Origin: Spirosoma linguale DSM 74
GTDB lineage: Bacteria; Bacteroidota; Bacteroidia; Cytophagales; Spirosomataceae
DNA length: 64,000 nt
Reading direction: 5' to 3'
Assembly: GCA_000024525.1 (NCBI GenBank)
Contig: CP001769.1
Span: 5,985,001 to 6,049,000, forward strand
Shown here: piece by piece, positions 27,012 to 36,532 of the stretch
How the letters are laid out: every line of letters begins with the position of its first letter
How positions within the stretch are numbered: the stretch's first letter is position 1
The notes under the pieces: model-generated
The model's input: only the letters and a program-made list of their open reading frames with translations
The model's database searches: none
What the model was told of the DNA's origin: nothing
Position numbers and translations under genes: made by a program

Positions 27012-29414
27012 TTAGCGAAGCAAAACATTTATGAGCGCAATGGATACCGTTGCCAGTAATGAAAATATACCAATTCGTTCACCTGCCGTTAGTCGATTCG
27101 AATCAATTGGCTTGAATGGGACATTAATGATAGAGCCAGGATCCACACGGGGGCGGGAGACGAAAAACAGAAAGCTATGTGAGCGGTCTTTACGTCCGTT
27201 TGGGTAAACTATGTAAGCTTTCCTTTGGCGGGCATTGTCCGTGAAACCACCCGCTTCACTTATGTAGTCGTCAAACTTGAAGTCTTCTTTAAAACTAATG
27301 GATGAAGGATTCAACACAGCGCCCTGCACGGCAATAATCTCTGACCGGCGGGGAATGTATAACGTATCCTTATCCTGAAGTAATAAGTTCTCTTCCACAT
27401 TCGGGTTAGCGATAAGGTCCCGCAGGTCATTCCCGATTAACTGTCCATTCCGGCGAAACTGCGCTCCGGCCATGTAGGCTTCGGGTTTCAGTCCACCAGC
27501 ACGCTTGATCACATCCCCAATCCGCTCCTGGCGATTGGCAATGGCGTAGTTTCCGGGTTGCATCACTTCGCCATACACCATCACCTGCCGCTGCGATTCG
27601 TAGTTGGGCGATGTTCGTACATAAACGATATCGAACGGTTGTAGCCGAAATTCCGGCGAACTGCCGGGAGTGGCCTCCATAGGGGTGATTTGCAGATCCC
27701 GATCAATGGCAAAGCGGTATATCTCCATCATAGTTTTGCGTATCCCTGCCGAGTCCTGACGGATACGACGGGCTACCTCAATCAGGTTAGGCTTGGCCCC
27801 TTCCTGAAAGCCCCCGGCATGAGCGATCAGATCAGCAACGCTCATGTTGGCAATGAAGTCGATGGTATCGGGCATGTTCACCGCTCCCTCAATGGTTACG
27901 TAATACGGTTCCCGAAGCTCGCGAATGGACAGAACCGTCAAGCTATCCTGGCTTTGCAGCGGAATATCGGCAACTTCGCCACGCATGAGTTTACCCAGAT
28001 CGAAAGACAGATTCTCACGGTCCATGTCAGCGCGCTCGCGGACAATAGTTGCCCGGTTGGTAAATGCATCTTTACGCAGACCATCGGCCCGGGTGATCAG
28101 CTGACGGACCGTTTCCAGTCCCGGTTCGAGGGAGTAATCGCCGGGGCGCATAACGGCACCGGCCACCTGAACGCGATTTTCGTAACGCTCCAGAATTTTG
28201 CCAACGTTATATTTATCACCAGCTTTTGGGACGAATGTGGCAATCTGTTCCTCCGTTATCGTAACGATCCGGCGTTCGCGGGCGGTGTTACGCCGGAGTG
28301 TAATGGAAGCCCGATAGGCGTCATCGCCGAAACCACCGGCAAAGGCCAGCACCGTTTTGAGGGTTTCGCCGGGTAGTATTTCAAAAATAGCGGGCCGACG
28401 AACTTGTCCGGTGAGTTCAACGTGTGCTTCGTAATCGGCTACGCGAATTACGTCCTGATCCTGTAGGCGAATGTTGTCGCGCTGGTCGGCCCGTAAAATG
28501 AAGTCGTATAAGTCAAGGGTTCTGACAACGCGATTGCCCCGAACAACATTGATTTTCCGGAATGATCCGGTTTCTGGGTTTGGCCCGCCTGCCAGGTAGA
28601 GCGCATTCATAACGGAGCCCAGCGAAGAGATGGTATAGGTTCCCGGCCGAACGACCTCCCCTACCAGAATAACCCGAATGCTACGGATATTCGTTAACGT
28701 AACGTTGGCGCTGGTGCCGCTACCCGGCCGACCCAGTCCCTGATAGCCACCCTGGCGCAAGCGGGCAATGATGCGCTGCTCGGCCTGTTCAATGGTTAAA
28801 CCACTGACAAAGATCGGAGCCAGATCAGGCACTTTTACCGTTCCATCGGGACTAACTTTCAACTGAAAATCGCCGGTTGAAGCACCCGAAATATCAACTC
28901 TTATTTCGTCATCAGGCCCTACGATATAATTACGGGGTGTTGCGATCCGCAAGTTGGGCTCAAATGACATTTTGGCATTTTCGAACAAAGACGCACCAAA
29001 CACCTTAAGTTTTTTAGTCGTGTCTTTGCGAATACTGTCGACCTCCAGGGTATCTGATCGCATGGACAGATCGGATGGAAGACCCCGACTCCCCTTAAAG
29101 CTTTCTTTGGGAAGTTGATTTTGTGGCAGGGAAGTCAACGTACGGATCTGCGCCATGCGCTTCCTCATTTTAGCGATGTCATCGAGCGTATACCCCTGCG
29201 ACATGGCCGCCTGTTCAATCTGAACTTCGCTCAAGCCACTTGCCTGTGCCTTTCGGTAGAAGTTCTGTACGTCTTCGTCACTCAACTGGTCTACTCGCGA
29301 GCGGGGACGCTGAGCTACTGCCTGGAAAGCCCCTGCCAGTAGAAAAACCAGTAAAATAGCGTGAAACGAGCGTGAACGATGGAGAAAATGTGACAATTTG
29401 TCTTTAATAAACAT
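27012..29414 (-). CDS. Wza-like SLBB-domain polysaccharide export outer-membrane protein
   Basis: From the ATG at 29414 the protein has 800 residues; a TTG seven codons earlier is less likely. Signal peptide about 1-35 (ending AVAQ). A poly-export domain (PF02563) lies at about 155-240 with NYIVGPDDEIRV, then a chain of SLBB-type beta-grasp repeats (PF10531) to about residue 740, recognisable by VRLVGEV/PGTY, VQVAGAVMRPGDY and VYGEVMQPGNYAI-like units. A C-terminal hydrophobic segment lies at about 775-797. E. coli Wza is about 380 residues; this larger form with many SLBB repeats is usual in Bacteroidota. It is the first gene of the minus-strand export set. Confidence 0.92.
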   Translation of the reverse strand: MFIKDKLSHFLHRSRSFHAILLVFLLAGAFQAVAQRPRSRVDQLSDEDVQNFYRKAQASGLSEVQIEQAAMSQGYTLDDIAKMRKRMAQIRTLTSLPQNQLPKESFKGSRGLPSDLSMRSDTLEVDSIRKDTTKKLKVFGASLFENAKMSFEPNLRIATPRNYIVGPDDEIRVDISGASTGDFQLKVSPDGTVKVPDLAPIFVSGLTIEQAEQRIIARLRQGGYQGLGRPGSGTSANVTLTNIRSIRVILVGEVVRPGTYTISSLGSVMNALYLAGGPNPETGSFRKINVVRGNRVVRTLDLYDFILRADQRDNIRLQDQDVIRVADYEAHVELTGQVRRPAIFEILPGETLKTVLAFAGGFGDDAYRASITLRRNTARERRIVTITEEQIATFVPKAGDKYNVGKILERYENRVQVAGAVMRPGDYSLEPGLETVRQLITRADGLRKDAFTNRATIVRERADMDRENLSFDLGKLMRGEVADIPLQSQDSLTVLSIRELREPYYVTIEGAVNMPDTIDFIANMSVADLIAHAGGFQEGAKPNLIEVARRIRQDSAGIRKTMMEIYRFAIDRDLQITPMEATPGSSPEFRLQPFDIVYVRTSPNYESQRQVMVYGEVMQPGNYAIANRQERIGDVIKRAGGLKPEAYMAGAQFRRNGQLIGNDLRDLIANPNVEENLLLQDKDTLYIPRRSEIIAVQGAVLNPSSISFKEDFKFDDYISEAGGFTDNARQRKAYIVYPNGRKDRSHSFLFFVSRPRVDPGSIINVPFKPIDSNRLTAGERIGIFSLLATVSIALINVLLR

Positions 29415-29446
29415 AAACCATGGCTGTTGGGCCAAAATTTGAACTG

Positions 29447-29454
29447 CAAAAGTA
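29447..29454 (-). promoter_or_regulatory. Probable -7 element of the wza-like operon
   Basis: TACTTTTG on the minus strand fits TAnnTTTG and lies about 33 bases before the ATG at 29414. A TTG lies 16 bases upstream of it, shorter than the usual 19. It points away from the secA promoter at 29517-29546. Confidence 0.5.
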
Positions 29455-29516
29455 ATGGATTCCTTTTAAACAATGTTCCATATAATCATTGAGTACCTAT
29501 CCAACGGACTCTTCGA

Positions 29517-29546
29517 TTGTAGTCCCGCTGTAATGCACTAAATTTG
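29517..29546 (+). promoter_or_regulatory. secA promoter with both Bacteroidota elements
   Basis: TTG at 29517-29519, exactly 19 bases, then TAAATTTG at 29539-29546. This is a full match to the Bacteroidota -33/-7 consensus (TTG, N19, TAnnTTTG). The predicted transcript start is near 29553, giving a leader of about 115 bases before the secA ATG. Confidence 0.75.
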
Positions 29547-29669
29547 TGGCTAAAAGTCGGTTGGTCAGTCAATACGGACTGCTTTTGCTGCCATTAGTAA
29601 CTAACAACTAATGTTTAAAACCTGTTGACCGCTAGAATAGACCGATAACGACTGTTTAATAAAGATAAT

Positions 29670-32600
29670 ATGATTAACCTGATAGCTAAATTTTTCGGGA
29701 CCAAATCGCAACGGGATATCAAGGAATTGCTTCCCTATGTTGAAAAGGTCAATGCCGAATTTGCTCAGTTAAAAGCCCTCTCCAACGACGAACTACGTCG
29801 GGTATCCGCTGACCTCAAAGCACAGATTGCCGCCGAACTGGCCGACATCGACAACCAGATCAGTGAAATTAATGAGCATGTTAGTCATCCTGATGTGGAT
29901 GTTAACGAGAAAGAGCGGCTCTTCAATCGAATTGACAAGCTCGAAGCCGACCGTAACACTGAACTGGAGCGTGTGCTGCTTGACATTCTTCCCCGTGCGT
30001 TTGCCGTTGTTAAAGAAACAGCCCGCCGATTTACGGAGAATGAACAACTGACCGTCACTGCTACGGACTTTGACCGTGAGATTGCTACCCGCAAGCGCAA
30101 CGTTCAGATTGACGGTAACCAGGCCCATTGGTCCAATACCTGGGATGCTGCCGGAACGCCCATCAAATGGGATATGGTGCATTACAATGTCCAGATCATT
30201 GGTGGGGTTGTGCTTCACCAGGGTAAAATTGCCGAGATGGCAACGGGCGAAGGGAAAACCCTCGTGGCTACTTTCCCGGCCTTCCTCAACGGTCTGGCCG
30301 GTCGGGGCGTGCACATCGTTACGGTCAATGATTACCTGGCCAAGCGTGACTCCGAATGGATGGCCCCGCTTTTTGAATTTCATGGTATGCGGGTCGATTG
30401 CATCGATAAGCACCAGCCCAACTCAGAGCAGCGGAAGCAGGCTTATCTGGCCGATATCACTTATGGTACCAACAACGAATTTGGTTTCGACTACCTGCGC
30501 GATAACATGGCCCGTGAACCGAGCGAACTCGTTCAGCGGAAACACCATTACGCCATGGTCGATGAGGTCGACTCCGTACTGATCGACGATGCCCGGACAC
30601 CGCTCATTATCAGCGGACCCGTTCCGCGTGGCGACGAACAGGATTATATCGAGTTGAAGCCCCGCGTATCCCGTTTGGTCGAAGCGCAGCGCAAACTGGT
30701 TTACGATTACCTGAACGACGCTAAGAAAAAGATTGCCGCTGGCGACGAAAAAGAAGGGGGTCTGTCGTTATTCCGGGCCTATCGTGGTTTACCGAAGCAC
30801 AAGCCGCTGATTAAGTTCCTGAGCGAAACCGGCAACAAAGCCCTGCTTCAGAAAACGGAATCGATTTATCTGGCTGAAAACCAGAAGCTGATGCCCGAAG
30901 CCGACGCTCCGTTGTATTTCACCATCGACGAGCGACACAACGGTATTGACCTGACCGAAAAAGGCATCGACTACATCACCGGCTCGGGCGAAGATCCGAA
31001 CTTCTTCATCCTGCCCGACCTGTCCATCGACCTCAACGCCATTGACAAAAGCAGCGACTTCTCGGAGCAGGAAAAAATTCTGCACAAAGAAGCCGTTGTT
31101 CGGGATTATGCCGTTAAAACCCAGCGCATCAACACCGTCAACCAACTGCTGAAAGCCTATTGCTTATTTGAAAAAGACACCGAGTACGTGATCATGGACG
31201 GCAAGGTGAAGATCGTGGATGAGCAAACGGGCCGGATTATGGAAGGTCGCCGGTGGTCGGATGGTCTGCACCAGGCCGTTGAAGCCAAGGAAAACGTAAA
31301 AGTTGAAGACGCTACTCAGACCTACGCTACGGTTACGCTCCAGAACTACTTCCGGATGTACCACAAGCGGGCGGGTATGACCGGTACGGCCGAAACGGAA
31401 GCCTCCGAATTCTGGCAGATCTACAAAATGGACGTGGTCGTTATTCCAACGAACCGGGCCATTAGCCGCGCCGACGAAGAAGACAAAGTATACCGGTCGG
31501 TGCGCGAAAAATACAATGCCGTTGTCGACGAGATTACCAGCCTCGTTGAAAAAGGACGGCCGGTACTGGTGGGTACGACCTCGGTCGAGAACTCCGAGTT
31601 ACTAAGCCGCCTGCTGACGCTCCGCAAAATTCAGCACCAGGTATTGAACGCCAAATACCACCAGCGCGAAGCCGAAATTGTGGCTACCGCCGGTTTACCC
31701 GGAACTGTCACCATTGCCACCAACATGGCTGGTCGGGGTACGGATATTAAATTGACCCCCGAGTCGCGGGCAGCGGGTGGTCTGGCCATCATTGGTACAG
31801 AGCGTCACGAATCCCGCCGGGTCGACCGGCAGTTGCGTGGCCGGGCCGGTCGTCAGGGCGATCCGGGAACGTCGCAGTTTTTCGTTTCGCTGGAAGACAG
31901 CCTGATGCGTTTGTTCGGGTCTGAGCGGATTGCCAAAGTGATGGACCGCATGGGCCTGGAAGAAGGCGAAGTGATTCAGCACTCGATGATCACCAAATCC
32001 ATTGAGCGGGCGCAGAAGAAAGTAGAGGAAAACAACTTCGGTATCCGGAAGCGGCTGCTTGAGTACGACGACGTGATGAACTACCAGCGCGAGGCTATTT
32101 ACAAACGCCGTCGGAATGCGCTGTTTGGGGATCGTCTGCCACTGGATATTGCCAACACCATGTACGATGTGGTCGAAGAAACGGTAAATAACGCCGAAGG
32201 CAACTACGAAGAGATCAAACTTCAGTTGCTGACCACACTTGGCCTTTCGCCTACTCTGACAGCGGAGGAGTTCAACCGCTTGAAAAAGCCGGATCAGACG
32301 CGCCGGTTGTACGAAGAAGCCGAAGCCAATTACCAGGCCAAGAACCAGGCGATTGCCGACAAAGCGTTGCCCGTACTGACGCAGGTTCTCAACGAGCAGG
32401 GTCATCAGATCAAAAACATCGTTGTGCCCTTCTCCGACGGTATGCACGAACTAACGGTCGTTACCGATCTGCGGAAAGCGGTTGAATCGGGCGCGCGCGA
32501 CATCGTAACGGAGATGGAGAAAGCCGTAACGCTGTCGGTCATCGACCAGGAGTGGAAAGAACACCTCCGCGAAATGGACGACCTGAAACAGTCGGTTCAG

Positions 32601-33062
32601 AATGCGGTATTTGAGCAGAAAGACCCGTTACTTGTTTACAAGTTCGAGTCCGTCGAGTTGTTCAAGCGCTTCCTAAACAAGGTCAATTTCGACACGATCA
32701 ACTTCCTGACCAAAGCCGACATTCCGGCGCAGGATGCCGAAGAAGTTCAGCAGGAAATTCGGCAGGCTCCGGTTCAGCAACGGCCGCAGCCGCAACCGCA
32801 GCTTCATACGAACATGGAAGACTTTGACGACGACCATCTGGCTACCGGCCCCGAAGAATACGCCCGGCGAATGGCTGAAAACAACGCCATGGGCGCAGGA
32901 GCTCCACCTATGCCGCCCCGTCAGGCTCCGGTACGGGTAGCCAAACTGGATCGCAACGCCCGCGTTAACGTTCAGTATGTCGATGGTTCGGTGAAGCGCG
33001 ATGTAAAGTTCAAAACGGTTGAAAACGACGTGGTGAGCGGCAAGGCAATGCTCATTGATTAA
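29670..33062 (+). CDS. secA: Preprotein translocase ATPase SecA
   Basis: An 1130-residue protein with the full SecA layout. The Walker A is MATGEGKT at 190-197, preceded by [17 protein letters not shown]; the preprotein-binding and [20 protein letters not shown] blocks follow, then [28 protein letters not shown] and [10 protein letters not shown] in the second ATPase half, and the helical wing/scaffold region after about 800. SecA drives Sec-dependent export of unfolded proteins through SecYEG. It is longer than the E. coli protein (901), which is normal in Bacteroidota, where an insertion lies in the first ATPase half. No C-terminal zinc motif is seen; the end is [13 protein letters not shown]. 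Own promoter and own terminator. Confidence 0.97.
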   Translation: MINLIAKFFGTKSQRDIKELLPYVEKVNAEFAQLKALSNDELRRVSADLKAQIAAELADIDNQISEINEHVSHPDVDVNEKERLFNRIDKLEADRNTELERVLLDILPRAFAVVKETARRFTENEQLTVTATDFDREIATRKRNVQIDGNQAHWSNTWDAAGTPIKWDMVHYNVQIIGGVVLHQGKIAEMATGEGKTLVATFPAFLNGLAGRGVHIVTVNDYLAKRDSEWMAPLFEFHGMRVDCIDKHQPNSEQRKQAYLADITYGTNNEFGFDYLRDNMAREPSELVQRKHHYAMVDEVDSVLIDDARTPLIISGPVPRGDEQDYIELKPRVSRLVEAQRKLVYDYLNDAKKKIAAGDEKEGGLSLFRAYRGLPKHKPLIKFLSETGNKALLQKTESIYLAENQKLMPEADAPLYFTIDERHNGIDLTEKGIDYITGSGEDPNFFILPDLSIDLNAIDKSSDFSEQEKILHKEAVVRDYAVKTQRINTVNQLLKAYCLFEKDTEYVIMDGKVKIVDEQTGRIMEGRRWSDGLHQAVEAKENVKVEDATQTYATVTLQNYFRMYHKRAGMTGTAETEASEFWQIYKMDVVVIPTNRAISRADEEDKVYRSVREKYNAVVDEITSLVEKGRPVLVGTTSVENSELLSRLLTLRKIQHQVLNAKYHQREAEIVATAGLPGTVTIATNMAGRGTDIKLTPESRAAGGLAIIGTERHESRRVDRQLRGRAGRQGDPGTSQFFVSLEDSLMRLFGSERIAKVMDRMGLEEGEVIQHSMITKSIERAQKKVEENNFGIRKRLLEYDDVMNYQREAIYKRRRNALFGDRLPLDIANTMYDVVEETVNNAEGNYEEIKLQLLTTLGLSPTLTAEEFNRLKKPDQTRRLYEEAEANYQAKNQAIADKALPVLTQVLNEQGHQIKNIVVPFSDGMHELTVVTDLRKAVESGARDIVTEMEKAVTLSVIDQEWKEHLREMDDLKQSVQNAVFEQKDPLLVYKFESVELFKRFLNKVNFDTINFLTKADIPAQDAEEVQQEIRQAPVQQRPQPQPQLHTNMEDFDDDHLATGPEEYARRMAENNAMGAGAPPMPPRQAPVRVAKLDRNARVNVQYVDGSVKRDVKFKTVENDVVSGKAMLID

Positions 33063-33080
33063 CAGACGATAACGCTTGAT

Positions 33081-33118
33081 AAAACGCCCTTCGGATGCTA
33101 TTTTCGAAGGGCGTTTTT
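33081..33118 (+). terminator. Rho-independent terminator of secA
   Basis: AAAACGCCCTTCG (33081-33093) pairs with CGAAGGGCGTTTT (33105-33117) around an 11-base loop, followed by T. It lies 19 bases past the secA stop. Confidence 0.9.
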
Positions 33119-33168
33119 GTGTGCATCAGAAAGCACTTTTTACCTGAATAAGCCGTTAAATAGGCAGG

Positions 33169-34251
33169 ATGAATAAAGCATTTTTTGCGCTGTTTATAGT
33201 TGGGTCACTCGCGCTTTTTTCAGCCCCGGACCCAATCCGGCTCCGCTCCGAGTCGCTGCCGTTTACCCCAAAGGAATTTTACATTGCTACCGTCACCGAC
33301 CAACGTTCAGACAGGGGTCCGGTGGCGCATCTGTCCCTGGTGCTGAACCAGCCGCCCCAACCTGTTGACCTGGAGAAAGGCGTAGCCAGCAGTTTTATGC
33401 AGTTCATCAACCAGGGGCTTAAGCAGAACAAATCGTTGCGGCCCATTGCCATGCGAATTCGGCAATGCCGGGTCAGCGAAACGGCTTCAGGGAACCGCGT
33501 GTCGGGTAAATTCACCTTTGCCGTTACCTTTGAGCTGCTCGGTAAAGATGACGACGGCAACGCTACCAGCACCCGCCTAACCGATTACCAGGGCAGTGCC
33601 ACCTATACCCGCCCGTTGAGCGACCCATCGGTCATTGAGCCTACCATCCGGCAGGCGGTAGTTTCGTCTTTGCGCAGCCTGAACGAATACATGAAACGGG
33701 AAAGCGGCAATAACGAAAAACTGGCCCGGAGCCTCAGGGTTATCTTTACCGACGATACCCGAATCACCGACGACGACACGGTTCACTATAACCCGGCCCG
33801 TAAGCTCACCTGGGACGATTTTAAGGCTCCTCCGCGCCAGGGCAGTCATTATGCCGCCGAGGTGTTTACCAGCTTTGCCTACGAGGGGAAAAGCAGCGTG
33901 AAAGACGGTGTTATCGTGCTTAATCTTTCGGCCAAGGCGTACATGCTGAAACAGTCTTCCTGGGGCCGGGCCGATGCCCGCAACGCGTATGCGCTCAACC
34001 ACGAACAACGTCACTTCGACATTGTGAAAATCATCGTGGAGCGCTTCAAGCGGAAAATCCAGCCCGAAAACCTGACGCTGGAAGATTACAACAGCATTAC
34101 GCAGTACCAGTTTCTGGAATCCTTTCGGGAAATGAGCCGGATGCAAAGCCAGTATGATGATGAAACCAATCACAGCCTTAACCAGGCTGCTCAGGAGCGG
34201 TGGAATGAAAAGATCGACGCAGAACTGCGTACGTTTGGCGTTATTAAGTAG
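33169..34251 (+). CDS. DUF922 putative secreted Zn-dependent protease
   Basis: A 360-residue protein with a hydrophobic N-terminal segment (about 3-18, a signal peptide). The C-terminal part (about 200-350) matches DUF922 (PF06037), described as predicted secreted Zn-dependent proteases: RKLTWDDFKAPP near 209 and the metal-site motif HEQRHFD near 280, which fits HExxH. The N-terminal half is a separate beta-rich domain that I do not recognise. Catalysis has not been shown for most members. It is followed 11 bases later by a GT4 gene, so the two probably share a transcript. Confidence 0.8.
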   Translation: MNKAFFALFIVGSLALFSAPDPIRLRSESLPFTPKEFYIATVTDQRSDRGPVAHLSLVLNQPPQPVDLEKGVASSFMQFINQGLKQNKSLRPIAMRIRQCRVSETASGNRVSGKFTFAVTFELLGKDDDGNATSTRLTDYQGSATYTRPLSDPSVIEPTIRQAVVSSLRSLNEYMKRESGNNEKLARSLRVIFTDDTRITDDDTVHYNPARKLTWDDFKAPPRQGSHYAAEVFTSFAYEGKSSVKDGVIVLNLSAKAYMLKQSSWGRADARNAYALNHEQRHFDIVKIIVERFKRKIQPENLTLEDYNSITQYQFLESFREMSRMQSQYDDETNHSLNQAAQERWNEKIDAELRTFGVIK

Positions 34252-34262
34252 CAAACGCCTTC

Positions 34263-35390
34263 ATGAAGAAAATCCGCGTCTTACACATTAGTACAGCGCA
34301 CCCGCCACAGGACCCGCGCGTGGTGTTCAAGCAATGTCAGACGCTGGCTTCGGTTTATGAAGTCTTTTGTGCCCTTCCACATGCCAACCCGGCGGTTTTG
34401 CCAGGTATCCGTTTCATTTGCCTTCCCTATTTTCGTCGGGTCATCTGGCGGTTGCTGATCACCTGCCCCTTTATTGTACTGCGCTGCATCTGGCTGCGTC
34501 CGCAGCTTGTTCATGTCTACGCACCGGAGTTTTTGCCCTTTGCGTACGTATTTCGGCTACTGGGAGCTCAGGTCATTTATGAAGTACAGGAGAATCTGCA
34601 CAAAAAATTGCCGCTAAAGACCAGCAACAACGGGGCTTTGCTCCGGCAGATGTTTCGCCTGTTCGACCGGCTTGCTCAGCGGCATTTCTACCTCATTTTT
34701 ACGGAACACGGGTATTTGAGCACATACATGCAGCTGGCCAGACCCCATGTAGTCGTCTATAATTACCCGCTTCTGTCCTTTCTGGAACCCTTTTATACAC
34801 CGTATAACCCGAGTTCCGAAACCCCTTCTTTCTTTTATATTGGCCTGCTCAGCTTCGACCGGGCCGTTGATACATTGGTTGATAGCTTCGCCAAATTAGG
34901 AATAACCTACCCCCGGTTCATTGTGCATCTGTTTGGTCGGCGTACCTTTACGGATACAAATCTGGAAAACCTATCTGGCTACGCCCGGATACGGGATCAT
35001 CTCCACTTCTATGGGTATACAGACCAGCGTCTTGCTTTTCCGTACGCCCGTGATGCCACGGCCGGACTGGCCCTGCTAAAGCCCGTTGGTGATTATCCAG
35101 AATCTTATACCACAAAATTGTTTGAATATATGGCCCTTGGCCTACCCGTTATTACGTCCGACTTTCCACTTTACCGCGATATCGTTGACCGTCACCATTG
35201 CGGCTTCTGCGTTTCTCCCTACAATGCGGCACAAGTCGCTGATTCGCTTGCTTACCTTATTGAAAACCCCGACGAGGCCCGCCGAATGGGACAGCGCGGA
35301 CGGCAGGCTGTTGAGCAGTTTTACAACTGGTCAACGGAAGCGGATAAGTTGCTCGACTTCTATTCGCTCGTTCTTACGACTACCAAATGA
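34263..35390 (+). CDS. Family 4 glycosyltransferase (group 1)
   Basis: A 375-residue GT-B fold protein. The N-terminal half has ISTAHPPQDPRVVFKQCQTL, the C-terminal half FYIGLLSFDRAVDTLVDSF and the family's donor-site block KPVGDYPESYTTKLFEYMALGLPV (the Glu/Lys-rich E-x7-E region near 270-285). Group 1 transferases use nucleotide sugars for surface polysaccharide or glycolipid synthesis. It lies 11 bases after the DUF922 gene and about 140 bases before the FabH-like gene, away from the main EPS cluster. The donor and acceptor are unknown. Confidence 0.88.
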   Translation: MKKIRVLHISTAHPPQDPRVVFKQCQTLASVYEVFCALPHANPAVLPGIRFICLPYFRRVIWRLLITCPFIVLRCIWLRPQLVHVYAPEFLPFAYVFRLLGAQVIYEVQENLHKKLPLKTSNNGALLRQMFRLFDRLAQRHFYLIFTEHGYLSTYMQLARPHVVVYNYPLLSFLEPFYTPYNPSSETPSFFYIGLLSFDRAVDTLVDSFAKLGITYPRFIVHLFGRRTFTDTNLENLSGYARIRDHLHFYGYTDQRLAFPYARDATAGLALLKPVGDYPESYTTKLFEYMALGLPVITSDFPLYRDIVDRHHCGFCVSPYNAAQVADSLAYLIENPDEARRMGQRGRQAVEQFYNWSTEADKLLDFYSLVLTTTK

Positions 35391-35529
35391 CACAAAAAGT
35401 CATTAAAGACAAGACATTTTCAATACATTCTTGTATTGTTCTAATGTTCAATACCACGTTTTCCCGGAAGGATTTAACTTTAAGTACTAATTTGGGTTAT
35501 ACACGAATTAGCCCTATTTCTTTGGCCTG

Positions 35530-36468
35530 ATGTACATACATGCAGTAAGCCATTATCTGCCTTCGCAGGTAGTTGGCAATGAACATTTTACCAACCTCAA
35601 TGGCTTGTCCAGCGAGTGGATTATCGAACGTACGGGTATCGCAGAGCGACGCAAAGCCGGTCCTGGCGAGAATACGAATACCATGACAATTGAGGTTGTT
35701 CAGCGGCTTAGCGAAAAAGCTGACCTGACCAACGTCGATTTAATTGTTGGCGGTACCTACACGCCTTACGACACCATTGTTTCTCTGGCTCACGAAGCCC
35801 AGCATTACCTGGGTATTGCCGATATCCCCGTTATTTCGATCTCGACAGCCTGTTCGTCGTTGCTAAACGCCATTGAAGTAGTAGAAGGGTATTTTGCGCT
35901 GAACAAAGCAACCCGTGCGCTCGTCATCGTGTCGGAGCACAATACGCTTTATTATAACGAGACCGATACGATCTCAGGCCATTTGTGGGGTGATGGAGCG
36001 GCTGCGCTGCTCATTACGAAGGAACGCCAGAGTGACGGCGACTTTGCTATAAAAGCATTAACGACCGGTGGGGCGGCTCATACGCCCAAAGCCACTACGG
36101 GGGTGATGATGAAACCGGCCGATGGGGGCGTTACCATGCCGCACGGACGGGATGTATTCATTAATGCCTGCCTCTACATGCCCAAAGCCAGTTTACAGGT
36201 AATTGAGCAATGTGGCCTGACCCTCACCGATATAGATTACATTCTACCCCACCAGGCTAATCTGCGTATCTCGCGCAATGTCATGAAAACTTTGGGGCTG
36301 CCGGAAGAAAAGCTCATCTCCAACATACAACGCTACGGAAACACCGGTTGCGCCGGTTGCGCCATCGCCCTGTCCGAACAGTGGGATACGTTCCAGAAAG
36401 GCCAGCGGATCGTAATCACCGTCTTTGGTGGCGGCTACTCCTTCGGAGCGATGCTGGTAGAGGTGTAA
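35530..36468 (+). CDS. 3-oxoacyl-ACP synthase III (FabH-like ketosynthase)
   Basis: A 312-residue protein of the thiolase-like fold with the FabH triad: Cys108 in STACSS, His241 in PHQANLRI and Asn271 in RYGNTGCAGC. In fatty-acid synthesis FabH condenses acetyl-CoA with malonyl-ACP to start chain elongation. Bacteroidota often carry several FabH-like genes, some used for specialised lipids, and no fab neighbours are near, so a housekeeping role is likely but not certain. It ends at 36468; a near-perfect palindrome fills the whole gap to the stop of the convergent M1 peptidase gene. Confidence 0.9.
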   Translation: MYIHAVSHYLPSQVVGNEHFTNLNGLSSEWIIERTGIAERRKAGPGENTNTMTIEVVQRLSEKADLTNVDLIVGGTYTPYDTIVSLAHEAQHYLGIADIPVISISTACSSLLNAIEVVEGYFALNKATRALVIVSEHNTLYYNETDTISGHLWGDGAAALLITKERQSDGDFAIKALTTGGAAHTPKATTGVMMKPADGGVTMPHGRDVFINACLYMPKASLQVIEQCGLTLTDIDYILPHQANLRISRNVMKTLGLPEEKLISNIQRYGNTGCAGCAIALSEQWDTFQKGQRIVITVFGGGYSFGAMLVEV

Positions 36469-36532
36469 TTAGTAAGTAGTGAAGTGGTAAAGTAATAACT
36501 AGTTACTACTTCACCACTTCACTACTTACTAA
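36469..36532. repeat. Palindrome of 64 bases exactly filling the gap between convergent genes
   Basis: Arms of 26 bases (36469-36494 and 36507-36532) are reverse complements with one mismatch; the 12-base centre holds the perfect dyad TAACTAGTTA (36496-36505), so almost the entire 64 bases can pair. The arms start TTAGTAAGTAGTGAAGTGG. The left end touches the FabH-like stop (36468) and the right end touches the M1 peptidase stop (36533). Confidence 0.9.

Noticed and set aside
27690..28376. Long plus-strand frame of 228 codons inside the wza-like gene
   Set aside because: It is the mirror of the export gene in another frame. The minus strand has clear SLBB repeats.
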